NCBI RefSeq assembly: GCF_902167145.1
Contig: NC_050097.1
Location: 96,510,595-96,574,594, forward strand
Direction: 5' to 3'
DNA length: 64,000 nt
From: Zea mays
Taxonomy: Eukaryota; Streptophyta; Magnoliopsida; Poales; Poaceae
In this document: in pieces, positions 45,325-56,202 of the stretch
How positions within the stretch are numbered: position 1 is the stretch's first letter
How the letters are laid out: each line of letters begins with the position of its first letter
The notes under the pieces: model-generated
Told to the model about the DNA's origin: nothing
Database searches by the model: none
What the model saw: only the letters and a program-made list of their open reading frames with translations
Translations under genes and position numbers: made by a program

Positions 45325-45768
45325 TAGATGGCCCAACAGGAAGGTCCGGATGGGGCGCCTAAGGAAGTCGTGAACAGTAACCGCGGTACTGTAGCACCGG
45401 CCCTACTGTTCATGCCTCTCCTCTATTTAGTTAGAGTCCGGTTTCATTTAGAACTTTTTGTTTTACATCTAGCTTTAGCTACCCCAGAACACGCACAAAT
45501 ACGTGATGTCCTCTGTGATTTAGAACTCCACCTCGAGTGATATTAAGATTGCTCGCATCTTTTCTTGTTCGTTCTTCGATTGCGCACATGAAACGATCTT
45601 CGTGATCAAGCCGATCTCGCATCAGGAAGGTCGGTAACCATTGGGAGTTGGTTCAGCGATTGCATTGGCGCTTCGGGTTCGCTCGTCGTAGTCGGATCGT
45701 GAGGGTCTACTTCCACCAAATCGGAATTATCTTCACTCACCGAAAGATCGGGCACTCCAGCTCTATCA
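45150..45768 (+). repeat. 3' LTR, CRM1-like type B (619 bp)
   Basis: The LTR starts TGATGAGGACATCAACACC after PPT AAGAAGGGGAGGA and ends CCAGCTCTATCA. AGTTG follows at 45769-45773. Confidence 0.9.
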
Positions 45769-45773
45769 AGTTG

Positions 45774-48110
45774 TATCTTGAATACAACTTTCCTTCATGG
45801 TACTCCAGTGAACTAGGCTTTTTCTAGGTCAGTACCTCAGTAGGGTCAGACATTTTTACCCTAAGGAGCTAGGGTTTTGGGTTTAGGAAGCAAACAATGT
45901 CCAAATCAAGTCAAACTTCACACATAGGATCTAAATACCATATTAGGGTTATCCAAAAAAATTGGTGATTTTTGGAGTTATTACATAATTCCTAAAATTC
46001 CAAGAGACTAGGCTTTGGTCTTTTTAAATACTACATAATTCCTATTTTGGACTAAAAATCTTGGAACTATTTTTATTAAATACTAGAGAAATTTAGGAGC
46101 CCAACAAAATCGGTCTCATATTTTTATCATTTTTCTATAATTTTCTATGGATTTCCTAAGTCTGGTAGAAAAAGAAAAAGGAAAAGCATAAACATTAATG
46201 GGCTTAATCGAACCCGAGCCGGCCCACAAACAGGGAAATGCGCCCGCATGCCTGCACTGGCGTCTTTGCACAGAGGACCCTGGCTGTTCGAATAACCCGT
46301 AAAGAGCCCTTAGCACTATTCACATGTGTCTGTGACGTTCGCAGATAGGCCCTTGCAGTTCTATTTCTTCAAAGTGTCGGGTCCACGATGGTGGACGGCG
46401 AGGAGCAAGTCTCCGACGAGCTTGTATCGGCCAAGATACGCAATGGCCAATGCTCTAGCTTGTCTGACACCTAATTCCACCTATAACGACCATAATCACT
46501 CAATCAATTGCAAGATTCTAGCTGACAATTGTTTTGTCCACGGTGGCGAAGGAAACCAGAGATAACTTAACGCGTTCTGGGTGATTCAAGGCGGTCTAAT
46601 TCAATCAGATGATGCTGTGAGCAACAGGGGACATGAGGGAGGCTAGAACATCCCACAGAAGAGCACGAGCTAACCTATAGACGTCTGGCCACGGCGAGGT
46701 GTTCACGGGTGCGGAAAACCGATTTGGGGAGAAAGAAGAATTAGAAAGCTATGGTGGCTAATCGGAGGCAGGAGCAGGTGCTCTGGCTTCGTGATTACCT
46801 AGCGGAGCTCATGGCATGCTCAATTTATAGGGCCCGAGGGCAGTGGCTCCTGAATTTGGAATGGCGCGCTGGCGGTCGGAGAGAGGGGAGAGCACTGGCG
46901 CAAGAGATGTGTGGCTTTCACCGTGGCAGGCTTATCGGCGATGAACCAGCTATCTAGAGCGGCTTACTGTGACGTGGTGAAGGTTCAAGGCACGTGGCGC
47001 CCGATCGGCAGGCGACCAACTCCGGTGAACTTATCTGGACCGGCCGTAAGGCAAGGGGGTATGGCGGCCAGCCCCGAGTCTCATCCGCGGCGAAGATCTT
47101 TTCACCCTGAAGCGTTACCCGGGCACCAGTGAGCACGAATCACATCACCGACGCGAATCCAGGCGCTGGGGAGGTCGTCGGCGGCAAGGTGCACTGCACT
47201 TGGGATCTTCTTCAGTTACTGTACCATTGGAATCCCTATTCAAAGCGCCTGACAGAGCGAAAGGAAGCGCCTAGATCTCCAATTTTTATGTGAGAAGTTG
47301 TTAATCCACTTGTAACAAAGTTTTAACCCTATAATCCAGCTACAATCTTGCTATAGTAACCATACTCAAACACTCACTGGATTATCTTCAAAAGAACTCC
47401 CAAAGTTCATCCCAAGTCACTGTTAGTAAAAGTTCAGACTCTGAGTTGACTGACAGCCAGAATTTAGGTCTATTTATCTCCAAATTTTATATGACACCAA
47501 GGTTTAATCACTTAAGCAAAGTTATGCCTCTATAGTAGCTTTATAATCTTGATGTGTTGACCTAGGGCAAATTCTTTATGAATTGAGAGATATAGAGCTC
47601 CAAAGTTGACGCCATGCACTAAATTTCAGACTTAGGCATATATGGTTTATGGGGTGCTTTTTGCAAGTAGGTCCAAATTCCACTATTCCACTTGTAAATA
47701 CTCCAATATGAAGAATAGTGGGTTTGAGGTGCTCTTTTACTTTGACATTTGCACTTTGGTCCAAAAGTGCCTAGAATTTACAGTTACCGCCTAGGGTTTT
47801 AATTTAGGGTTTTCTAGGGTTTTTAGCACTTTAGGGATTTGGTGTTACTATGTCCATTAAAGATGATATCTTATGATCATTTCTCATGTCTTTTGAGGTT
47901 TTCACATATTTGGGCTTCACTTTCACTCATAAGCCCTAAGTTAGGGTTAAGCACTCTGTCCTAGGGTTAATCACACATCAAGTCACATCTGTACAACTTG
48001 TTTGAAATTTTTACCTAGTGAATGCACTCTAGGTGTAACAAACACATGATATGCCAATGCTCATGATGTTATGCTCAAGTTTAAGTGACAGTAACACCAG
48101 GGGTGTTACA
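45774..48110 (-). repeat. 3' LTR of element H, second piece
   Basis: This continues the H LTR after the CRM1-like insertion and ends GGGGTGTTACA on the plus strand, the inverse of TGTAACACCCC. The PPT complement follows at once. It contains AT-rich sequence, a GC-richer leader-like section (about 46180-47220) and diverged short repeats with TCCAAA motifs (about 47250-47770). I find no convincing gene in it. Confidence 0.75.
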
Positions 48111-48127
48111 TCCTTCCCCCCATAAAA
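48111..48127 (-). other. Polypurine tract of element H
   Basis: The minus strand reads TTTTATGGGGGGAAGGA next to the LTR, preceded by TCTCGGGACGAGATTC, the same arrangement as in element G. Confidence 0.7.
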
Positions 48128-48263
48128 GAATCTCGTCCCGAGATTTAAAGTCCTAGGACAAGTAGTGGAAAAGGAAACACATCATATTTTTATTTCCTTA
48201 TTTCTCGTACAAAGCAGGAGGTGGTATGGGTCTATTCCATCTTTACAAATAATTGTACATATC

Positions 48264-48644
48264 TCACAAATTACATGAAGCTAAAAAGCCAGGGAAATTC
48301 TTTTCTATGAAGTCTTGGGTTTCCCATGTAGCTTCATCTTCAGCATGTTGGTTCCATTGTATCTTATAAAATTTGAGAACTCTTCTTCGGGTGACCTTGT
48401 CTTTTTGATCCAGGACTCGAATAGGATGTTCTGAATATGTTAAGTATGGTTCCAAGGTAACATCCACCACATCAATGGTTCGATCTGGAACCCGAAGACA
48501 CTTCTTCAATTGGGATACATGGAACACATTGTGCACTGCAGACAATGTTTCGGGTAATTGGAGTCGGTACGCTACTGGTCCACATCATTCAAGAATGGGG
48601 AACAGACCAATGTATCAGGGTGCAAGCTTTCCTTTTACACCGAA
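48264..48644 (-). pseudogene. pol: Integrase C-terminus and chromodomain of element H, fragment
   Basis: Minus-strand reading gives FGVKGKLAP, then a stop, YIG, a second stop after ILE, then GPVAYRLQLPETLSAVHNVF and HVSQLKKCLRVP. A chromodomain of about 50 residues follows (PIRVLDQKDKVTRRRVLKFY, then IQWNQHAEDEATWE). This is the typical end of a Tekay/Del chromovirus Pol, where the chromodomain targets integration to marked chromatin. Two stops and the abrupt end at about 48644 show it is a broken fragment. The frame from 48545 to 48264 is intact. Confidence 0.85.
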
Positions 48645-49164
48645 CATTCATCAGTTGGCTCCAAGACATGAAGGGAGCAGCGGCGGCAGCAACGATCCAA
48701 TCAGAGACTTGGAAGCCCAAGTGGAACAGCTTCGGACAGAGCTACGTCACCGAAACAGGGTGTGGGCAGAGGACGGTCAGCGTATTAATGAGCTGACAGC
48801 TGACATTAGACGCTTGCAAGATGAGCTTTCTGAACGGGATCTGGCGGTTGATTGGGCCGTCAACTCACGTTCGATTGCTTGGGACCGTGAAGCAAAAGCA
48901 TTTTCTCGTGTGACCGAGCTTAGTACGGCCCTTGACAATCTGCAAGTATACTGCAATACTTTACATGAGGAAGTACATGTATTGTATGCTCGACTACACC
49001 CAGACGTACATTCTGACACTGCTTTGGGAGCCAGACCGTCAGGAACAGCAAACGAAGGACTTGAGGAGGAGTTGGACCTTTTTCAGCCTCCTCCTTCCAT
49101 GAACCTGGCTGACGAACGGTCTCCTGCGGCAGGAAATGGAGCAGCAAAGGGTGATGAAGACTAG
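48645..49164 (+). pseudogene. Coiled-coil coding fragment of unknown origin
   Basis: From about 48645 the plus strand is open for some 170 codons to TAG at 49162. The frame extends further left only by antisense reading of the H Pol. The product reads NDPIRDLEAQVEQLRTELRH and continues as a charged heptad-like coiled coil (QRINELTADIRRLQDELSER). It ends in an acidic Pro/Gly/Ala-rich tail (LFQPPPSMNLADERS). There is no start codon that belongs to it, so it looks like the 3' exon or end of a longer gene joined to H. I do not recognise the family. It could be an accessory retroelement ORF or a captured host fragment. Lack of stops over 170 codons suggests recent coding. Confidence 0.5.
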
Positions 49165-49258
49165 AATAGTATAGTTTAGATATAATACTTATGTAAAATA
49201 AGTAATGGAGTCATGTTGTACGCATGAGTCTGTATAATTACATTTCGGTAATGTAATG

Positions 49259-49879
49259 TGATAGAGCTGGAGTGCCCGATCTTTCGGTGAGTGGAGATAA
49301 TTCTGATTTGGTGGAAGTAGACCCTCACGATCCGACTACGACGAGCGAACCCGAAGTGCCAATGCAATCGCTGAACCAACTCCCAATGGTTACCGACCTC
49401 GCTGATGCGAGATCGGCCTGATCACGAAGATCGTTTCCTGTGCGCAATCGAAGAACGAACAAGAAAAAGATGCGAGCAATCTAATCTATTACTCGAGGGT
49501 GGAGTTCTGAATACACGAAGACAGCGCAATCTTAATATCACTCGAGGTGGAGTTTTGAATCACAGAGGACAGCACGTATTTGTGCGTGTTCTGGGTAGCT
49601 AAAGCTAGATGTAAAACAAAACTCGAAGAACAAAGGAGGCGCAGCTCCTGGATAAATAGAGAGAGGGGGCGCAGCCCCTAGGGGCGGCCAACCCTAGGTC
49701 ATCCACTATGGGCCGCAGTTGGGCTGGTCGTCTATTCTTCTGGGCCCTCATTCTTCAGTAGCATGACGAAGTTAAGATCTCTGGCACGAGCCCGAGTGAT
49801 TGGCCCAGCTAATGAAGGAAGTGGCGCTTGATGTGGAGGTGCTGTTGGTGTAGTCGTACTCATAGTGATGTCCTCATCA
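49259..49879 (-). repeat. Solo LTR, CRM1-like, mosaic of types A and B (621 bp)
   Basis: An inverted CRM1-like LTR (TGATAGAGC... to ...GTCCTCATCA on the plus strand) is flanked by a perfect duplication TAATG (49254-49258 and 49880-49884). There is no internal region, so it is a solo LTR. Its two ends have different types: type B at the LTR 3' end (left), type A at the LTR 5' start (right). A type A block at about 49478-49527 is followed directly by the homologous type B block at about 49528-49610. Confidence 0.9.
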
Positions 49880-49920
49880 TAATGTGATGGTATGTTTTGG
49901 CATGTCATATTTTTCCCAAA

Positions 49921-50486
49921 TGTCTGGACATCACTATGAGTACGACTACACCAGCAGCACCTCCAAATCAAGCGCCACTTCATTAGCTGGGCCAATCACT
50001 CGGGCCCATGCCAGAGATCTTAACTTCGTCATGCTACTGAAGAATGAGGGCCCAGAAGAATAGACGACCAGCCCAACTGCGGCCCATAGTGGACGACCTA
50101 GGGTTGGCCGCCCCTAGGGGCTGCGCCCCCTCTCTATTTATCCAGGAGCTGCGCCTCCTTTGTTCTTGGAGTTTTGTTTTACGTTAGCTTTAGCTACTCT
50201 CGAACACGTGCAAATCAGCGCTGTCTTCGTGTATTCAGAACTCCACCCTCGAGTAATAGATTAGATTGCTCGCATCTTTTTCTTGTTCGTTCTTCGATTG
50301 CGCATAGGAAACGATCTTCGTGATCAGGTCGATCTCGCATCAGCAAGGTCGGTAACCATAGTGAGTTGGTTCAGCGATTGCATTGGCGCCTCGGGCTTGC
50401 TCATCGTAGTCGGATCACAAGGGTCATCTTCCGCCAAATCAGAATTATCTCTACTCGCCGAAAGATCGGGCACCTCAGCTATATCA
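49921..50486 (+). repeat. 5' LTR of third CRM1-like copy, type A (566 bp)
   Basis: This is a type A sequence (GGACATCACTATGAGTACGA) with an altered first six bases, ending CAGCTATATCA. PBS AGTGGTATCAGATTTCTAGG follows. Confidence 0.85.
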
Positions 50487-51599
50487 AGTGGTATCAGATT
50501 TCTAGGTTGATCGGTGAGTTTATCGAGTGTTTTTTTCTTCTACAGTCCACAAAACCACATAAAAATTCAGGCTAGACCTTATCCCAGCACCCTTTTGAGC
50601 CTCGCACTTTCTTTCAATAATCTGCATTGTTGAATTTGTGTGCTTGCGCGTCATTTGTTGCTGGTTGCATTGTGTTTTTTTAACCATCCTTCTTTCTTCC
50701 ACCATTCAAACCCTAGCGCGCCGCCACCATCTCCCATTTGATCATGCCACAAACCGAGTCAACGCCGCTTCCTTATTTCTCTCCTTTGGTTACGTAAAAA
50801 AACAGAAACAAAAAAAAAGAAAAGAAAAAAATAAAAAGAAAGAGAAAGGATAGAACCAGAGAACAAACAAAAAAATAGGGAAAGGAAACAAAGCGGTTGT
50901 CTCATCTTGGTCGTTTTAACCATAACTTGAGCTACCTTCCTTAAACCGGGCATAACTTTTCGCTCGGTTGTTCAAAAAATCTGAAATCTGTTTGGTTTCG
51001 ATAAAATTGTCAAAAAATTTCGGGAAAATAAAGAAAAGAATTCGTCAAAGTTCTTGCACGCTTTTCAGAGAACTTGCTCTTTTTCTGTAGACCACATCTG
51101 ATCTCTGTTTTAGGTGAAACTTGGTGTAGCTCCTATTTTGTTGCTTCTTGTGCTGAGAAAAATATCAAAAAATCATACAAAAAAGAAAAACAAAATCACC
51201 TGTGATTCCTACTAGTGCCTTTTTGGCCTCGCTAGTACAATATTTACGGTACTGCCATTCTGCTAGTTCCATCCATCCTTTGCACTTGTGGCCAGCAATA
51301 TAATTTCGTGTTTTGCACTATAATTCAACTTTGCATTATTGTTTGATCGTGCTAATCCTTAACTTGAGTGCAACCTACCTAGAACTCCACATATTTCTAC
51401 GACGAGCGGATTTCTGTTTATCGAGGCAATCGCTCATCCAATCTTTCACCGGTTCCATCTGTTGGTTGCAGTTCACCACTGCGGCTTGGTAAGAACGGAT
51501 AAGAACTTGATAACAGCATTCCATTGAGCGAGTTGTCACCACCATTCCCCTGTTGTCGTCAGTTTTTCTCCTTTTGGTGTTTTAGTGTTTGCGCTAACT
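50487..51599 (+). other. Leader of third CRM1-like copy
   Basis: The non-coding leader matches those of the other two copies but has a single unit of the CGAGTCAAC repeat (near 50755) and an extra A/G-rich stretch (about 50800-50880). It also lacks a short segment near 50985 that the other copies carry (the ACAGGAGCTTGTTGACACC region). Confidence 0.7.
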
Positions 51600-54500
51600 A
51601 TGCCAGGAGCACACGACACGGTGGATGTCCAGTTGCAGAAAGTAAGGGGACAAGTTGATGGACTTCCTGCTGACATTAGGATGATGCATGAACGGATTGA
51701 TTCAACGGTCACTTCGACGACCGCGCGTTTCAACCAGCTTGACCTTGCTCAAACGGCGACTCACACCACACTCGACACCATCCTGGCACGCCTTGATGCG
51801 TTGACCACAAAGATGGAGCAGGACTACGGCGGTGACACTAAGCAGGACGATGGAGATCGTCGTGGTCGTGCACGCCATGTGGTTCGACACCCCCCTAATG
51901 ACTTATTTGCTAAGATTAAATTTAAAATTCCATCTTTTAATGGTAAATATGATCCTGATGCATATCTTAATTGGGAATTGGAGGTAGAATAAAAATTTTC
52001 ATGCCATGATATTCCTGCTAATAGCCAAGTGAAGGCTGCCATTAGTGAATTTACTGATTTTGCTTTAATTTGGTGGCGTGAGTATAAACAAAAACTTCCC
52101 ATTAACAGTGTTTTGCTTAAAAACTGCCATGCGCCACAGATTTGTTCCTTCCTATTATGCCCGTGATTTGCTTAACAAAATGCAGCGTTTTCAACAAGGT
52201 TCACAATCTGTTGAGGAATATTACCAGGAGTTACAAAAGGGTATGCTTCGTTGTGATTTGGTTGAGTCGGATGACGCTGCTATGGCGCATTTTCGTGGTG
52301 GTTTGAACAAGGAAATTCAGGATATACTTGATTATAAGGATTATTTTGATATAACCACATTGTTTGAATATGCTTGCAAAGCTGAACATGAAGTGCAGGG
52401 ACGACGATCAAAGACATATACTAACTCTTTTGCAGGCCGTGGTTCGACACATAGCTCAACTCCTTCCAGTCCTGCACCTTCTACGCCTAGGCCTAGCACT
52501 ACACCGCGCACAGGGACGACCAAGCCAGCGGCGCCCCCTGCCAAAGGCGCCGCTTCTTCCACAGGACGTACACGAGATATTCAGTGCCATCGTTGCAGAG
52601 GGTTTGGGCACATGATTTGGGACTGCCCAAACAAGCGTACCTTGCTTATACGTGACAATGGTGAGTACTCTTCAGCCAGTGATTCCGAGTAAACTAGTCA
52701 TGCTATGATTGCCACTAACCATGCAGAAAATGAGGAAGTCCACATTGATCCCATCGACGCCGATAGGTATAAGAGTCTTGTTGTGCAGCGTGTTCTCAGC
52801 ACACAGGTTGCCCAGGCCAAAAAAATCAGCGACACACTCTATTCCATACCAAGGGCGTTGTGCACGAACGGTCGATTCGCATCATTATCGATAGTGGCAG
52901 CTGCAACAATTTGGCAAGTACAGCTTTGGTAGAGAAATTATCCTTGCCCATTCGCGCACACCCATATCCGTATCACATTCAATGGCTTAATGATGGTGGT
53001 AAAATAAAGGTAACACGTTCGGTACGTGTCCCCTTTTCGCTGGGTTCTTATTCTGATTATGCTGATTGCGATGTTATTCCTATGGAAGCATGCTCTTTGT
53101 TATTGGGTCGACCTTGGCAATATGATACTGATAGTTTACATCATGGTCGTTCAAATCATTATTCTTTCATGTTTAAAGGCCGTTAAATAATTATACATCC
53201 AATGACCCCTGACCAAATTTTGAAAGATGATCTTACTAGGGCTGCTAAAACTACACAACAAGTCAAATCGACATCAGCCGCACCTATTAAATCTGAAATC
53301 AAGTTGCACTCTCCTGTTTTACTTGCTACATGTGCTGATTTTGATGATCTCTATGAAGCTCATATGCCATGTTATGCACTTGTCTGCTCGCGCATGCTTG
53401 TTCCGCTTGATGATGCACCGTCTTTGGATATACCCCCTGCTGTTGTTAACCTTTTGCAGGAGTATGTTGATGTTTTTCCTACGGACTTACCACCGGGTCT
53501 TCCTCCGCTCCGTGGCATTGAGCATCAGATCGATCTCATCCCCGGCGCTTCTCTTCCGAACCGCGCCACGTACCATACAAATCCAGATGAGACGAAGGAG
53601 ATCCAGTGCCAGGTGCAGACACTGCTTGATAAAGGTTACATTCGTGAGTCTCTTAGCCCTTGCTCGGTTCCTGTTTTACTCGTTCCAAAGAAAGATGGGT
53701 CATGGCGTATGTGCGTAGATTGTCGTACTATTAATAACATCATAGTTCTTTATCGATATCCTATTCCGCGCCTTGATGATATGTTAGATGAGCTTAGTGG
53801 TGCCGTTATTTTCTCTAAGGTTGATTTGTGTAGCGGTTACCATCAGATTAGAATGAAACTCGATGATGAATGGAAAATGGCTTTTAAAATGAAATTTGGT
53901 TTATATGAATGGTTGGTTATGCCATTTGGATTGACTAATGCTCCCAGCACCTTTATGCGTTTAATGAACGAAGTTCTACGGGCCTTCATAGGTTTGTTTG
54001 TTGTTGTTTATTTCGATGATATCCTTATTTACAACAAGTCTATAGAGGAGCATTTAGAACATTTGCGTGTTGTTTTTTATGCTTTGCGTGCTGCTCGCTT
54101 GTTTGGTAACATGGAAAAGTGCACATTTTGCACGCAACGTGTCTCGTTTCTTGGTTATGTGGTTACTCCGCAGGGCATTGAGGTGGATAGCAGCAAGGTT
54201 GAAGCCATTCAGGACTGGCCTACACCAACGACGGTCACCCAAATTCGGAGTTTTCTTGGACTTGCAGGATTTTACCACCGTTTTGTGCGTGATTTTAGCT
54301 CCATCGCTGCCCCTTTGCACGAACTCACAAAGAAAGGTGTGTCTTTTGCTTGGGACCCCCACAAGAAGAGGCGTTCAACACTTTGAAAGATAAGTTAACC
54401 CATGCTCCACTCTTACAATTGCCCGACTTTCAGGAAGTGTTTGAACTTGAATGTGATGCTAGTGGTATTGGGTTAGGTGCTGTTTTGTTACAAGAAGGAA

Positions 54501-55269
54501 AACTGGTTGCTTATTTTAGTGAAAAATTAAGCGGTGCTAGCTTGAGATATTCTACTTATGATAAGGAACTTTATGCTTTAGTTCGCACTTTGCAAACATG
54601 GCAGCACTACCTTTGGCCTCGTGAGTTTATAATTCATTCTGATCATGAGGCTTTAAAACATATTCGTACCCAAACAAATCTGAACCGTCGTCATGCTAGT
54701 TGGGTAGAATTCATCGAGTCCTTTCCTTACATCATTAAACACAAGAACGGGAAGGAAAACGTCATTGCTGATGCATTGTCCCGTAGATATACCATGCTTT
54801 CATAGTTAGAATTTAGAATCTTTGGCTTGCAAACTGTGAAAGATCAAAATGTGGATGATGCTGATTTTAAAGATTTCTATGTACATTGTAAGGATGGCAA
54901 ACCCTGGGGAAAATTTCACATATAGGATGGATTTTTGTTCCGCGCTAACAAGCTGTGTATTCTAGCAAGCTCGGTTCATCTTTTGTTGCTGCAGGAAGCT
55001 CATGGAGGCGGTCTCATGGGGCACTTTGGCGTTTACAAGACACATGAGGTGCTGGCCGCACACTTCTTTTGGCCTCGTATGCGCCGTGATGTTGAGCGTC
55101 TTATTGCACGTTGCACTACTTGCCAGAAAGCTAAGTCACGTCTGGGCAACCATGGTTTGTATAGCCTTTGCCTGTCCCTTCTTCTCCTTGGCTTGATATT
55201 TCTATGGACTTTGTTTTGGGCTTGCCTAGAACTAAGAAGGGAGGGATAGTATTTTTGTGGTTGTTGATA
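51600..55269 (+). pseudogene. gag-pol: gag-pol of third CRM1-like copy, first part, disrupted
   Basis: ATG 51600 (MPGAHDTVDV) begins Gag. A stop TAA near 51990 replaces the Gln of VEQK. A deletion near 52105-52115 removes part of the Gag core. The zinc knuckle is CHRCRGFGHMIWDC. Stops follow near 52691 and 53185, with a lost base near 52820. RT ([22 protein letters not shown]) and RNase H ([17 protein letters not shown]) are largely readable. A frameshift lies near 54355 and stops near 54803 and 54924. Integrase reads to VVD, where the CRM2-like element is inserted at 55270; a lost G near 55238 shifts the frame just before. The gene continues at 62848. Confidence 0.82.
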
Positions 55270-55274
55270 GATTC

Positions 55275-56202
55275 TGATGTGCACCCGTTGGGTGATTGCC
55301 CGATCTTTCGATGAGAGGGTGTGGAATAACTCGATTGGGGGAGGAGACGACGTTCACGGCCCGACTACAGCCTTCCAAAGACGCTGCGCCTTAGCAACCG
55401 ATACACCACCTCCTATGGCTGTCACGATCTTGTGGAGCGTGACACCCTGGCCACTAGGGCACTCGTCCTGCAAGCAATCAAAGAACTAGCAAGAACAAGT
55501 AGAACAAGTATTGAATTACCAGATCTAAATGTAGGTTTCAAAGTCAAACTCCAATATGGTGGGGTTCCGAAGACAAGAAGACGGGCGGCTGAACCAGCAC
55601 GCGCGCTTGCAAGCAAGTAGCGAGAACTAAACTTGATCTAAACAAAACCCGCTGTTCTTGGTGGCGGCTAGGGGGTTTATAAACATGGGAGGACGACCAC
55701 AAGGGTATTGGGGTCGTGCTGCAACCCTAGGATGCGTCCCTAATGGACCTAACTTGATACATGACCCATTGGGCCAAAATAGGGTGACGCAGCACCATGG
55801 GCAGAAAAGGCAGGAAATGTCTCGGTAAGAAAACAATGATTACGGCGGCCTCAGAACAGATATGACTATAATTCCGGATCCATATGAAAGTAGACTTGAT
55901 AAGCTTTCCATGTTGTGGTTGAACATTCCAATCCGAGCCCGCATCTGACCGTGGTGACCGTCACAAGTTGGTGTTCTTCTGCAGTCCGAATCCAGCATGT
56001 TCAAATCCTTTTCCCTTTCGGTCTTCTCCCTGATTCCTAAGCAAAACAAGAGTGCACGGGTCTCCATGGTCTAAATATGATGGACAAACTCAAGAGTGTA
56101 ATCACCTGATGGTTGAATTGACGAGCACGAGCGCGAGTAATGGGACCAGAAATTGGTACTTGTATTGGTATAGATGCATCAGTAGTGTGGATGTCTTCAT
56201 CA
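55275..56202 (-). repeat. 3' LTR of CRM2-like element (928 bp)
   Basis: Minus strand: starts TGATGAAGACATCC, ends GGGTGCACATCA. TATA candidate GTTTATAAAC near 55675-55684. It encodes the last 54 residues and stop of Pol. No difference from 61915-62842 was found line by line. Confidence 0.95.

Larger units (their letters stand above)
32385..45768 (+). mobile_element. CRM1-like centromeric retrotransposon, type B LTRs (interrupted)
   Basis: The element has 5' LTR 32385-33008, Met-type PBS, leader, gag (34214-35887), then a nested type A element (35888-42737), then pol (42743-45324) and 3' LTR (45150-45768). The perfect target duplication AGTTG (32380-32384 and 45769-45773) proves the two outer LTRs belong to one insertion. 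Without the nested element it is about 6.5 kb. CR clade membership is shown by the CR-type tail motif (VTRARARELNY), a Pol frame running through the PPT into the LTR, and the TGATGAGGACATC LTR start. LTR divergence is about 4% by eye, the oldest of the paired CRM elements here. Stops and an integrase deletion make it inactive. Confidence 0.85.
48111..49920 (-). mobile_element. Element H internal remnant (Tekay/Del chromovirus)
   Basis: This is the end of the internal region of H on the minus strand: PPT, Pol C-terminus with chromodomain (48264-48644), then an unrelated plus-strand coding block (48645-49164) and about 125 bases of non-coding flank split by the solo LTR. Most of the element lies to the right, beyond the CRM1-like insertion at 49921, or was lost. 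Membership of 49165-49253 and 49880-49920 in H is inferred from position only. Confidence 0.6.
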
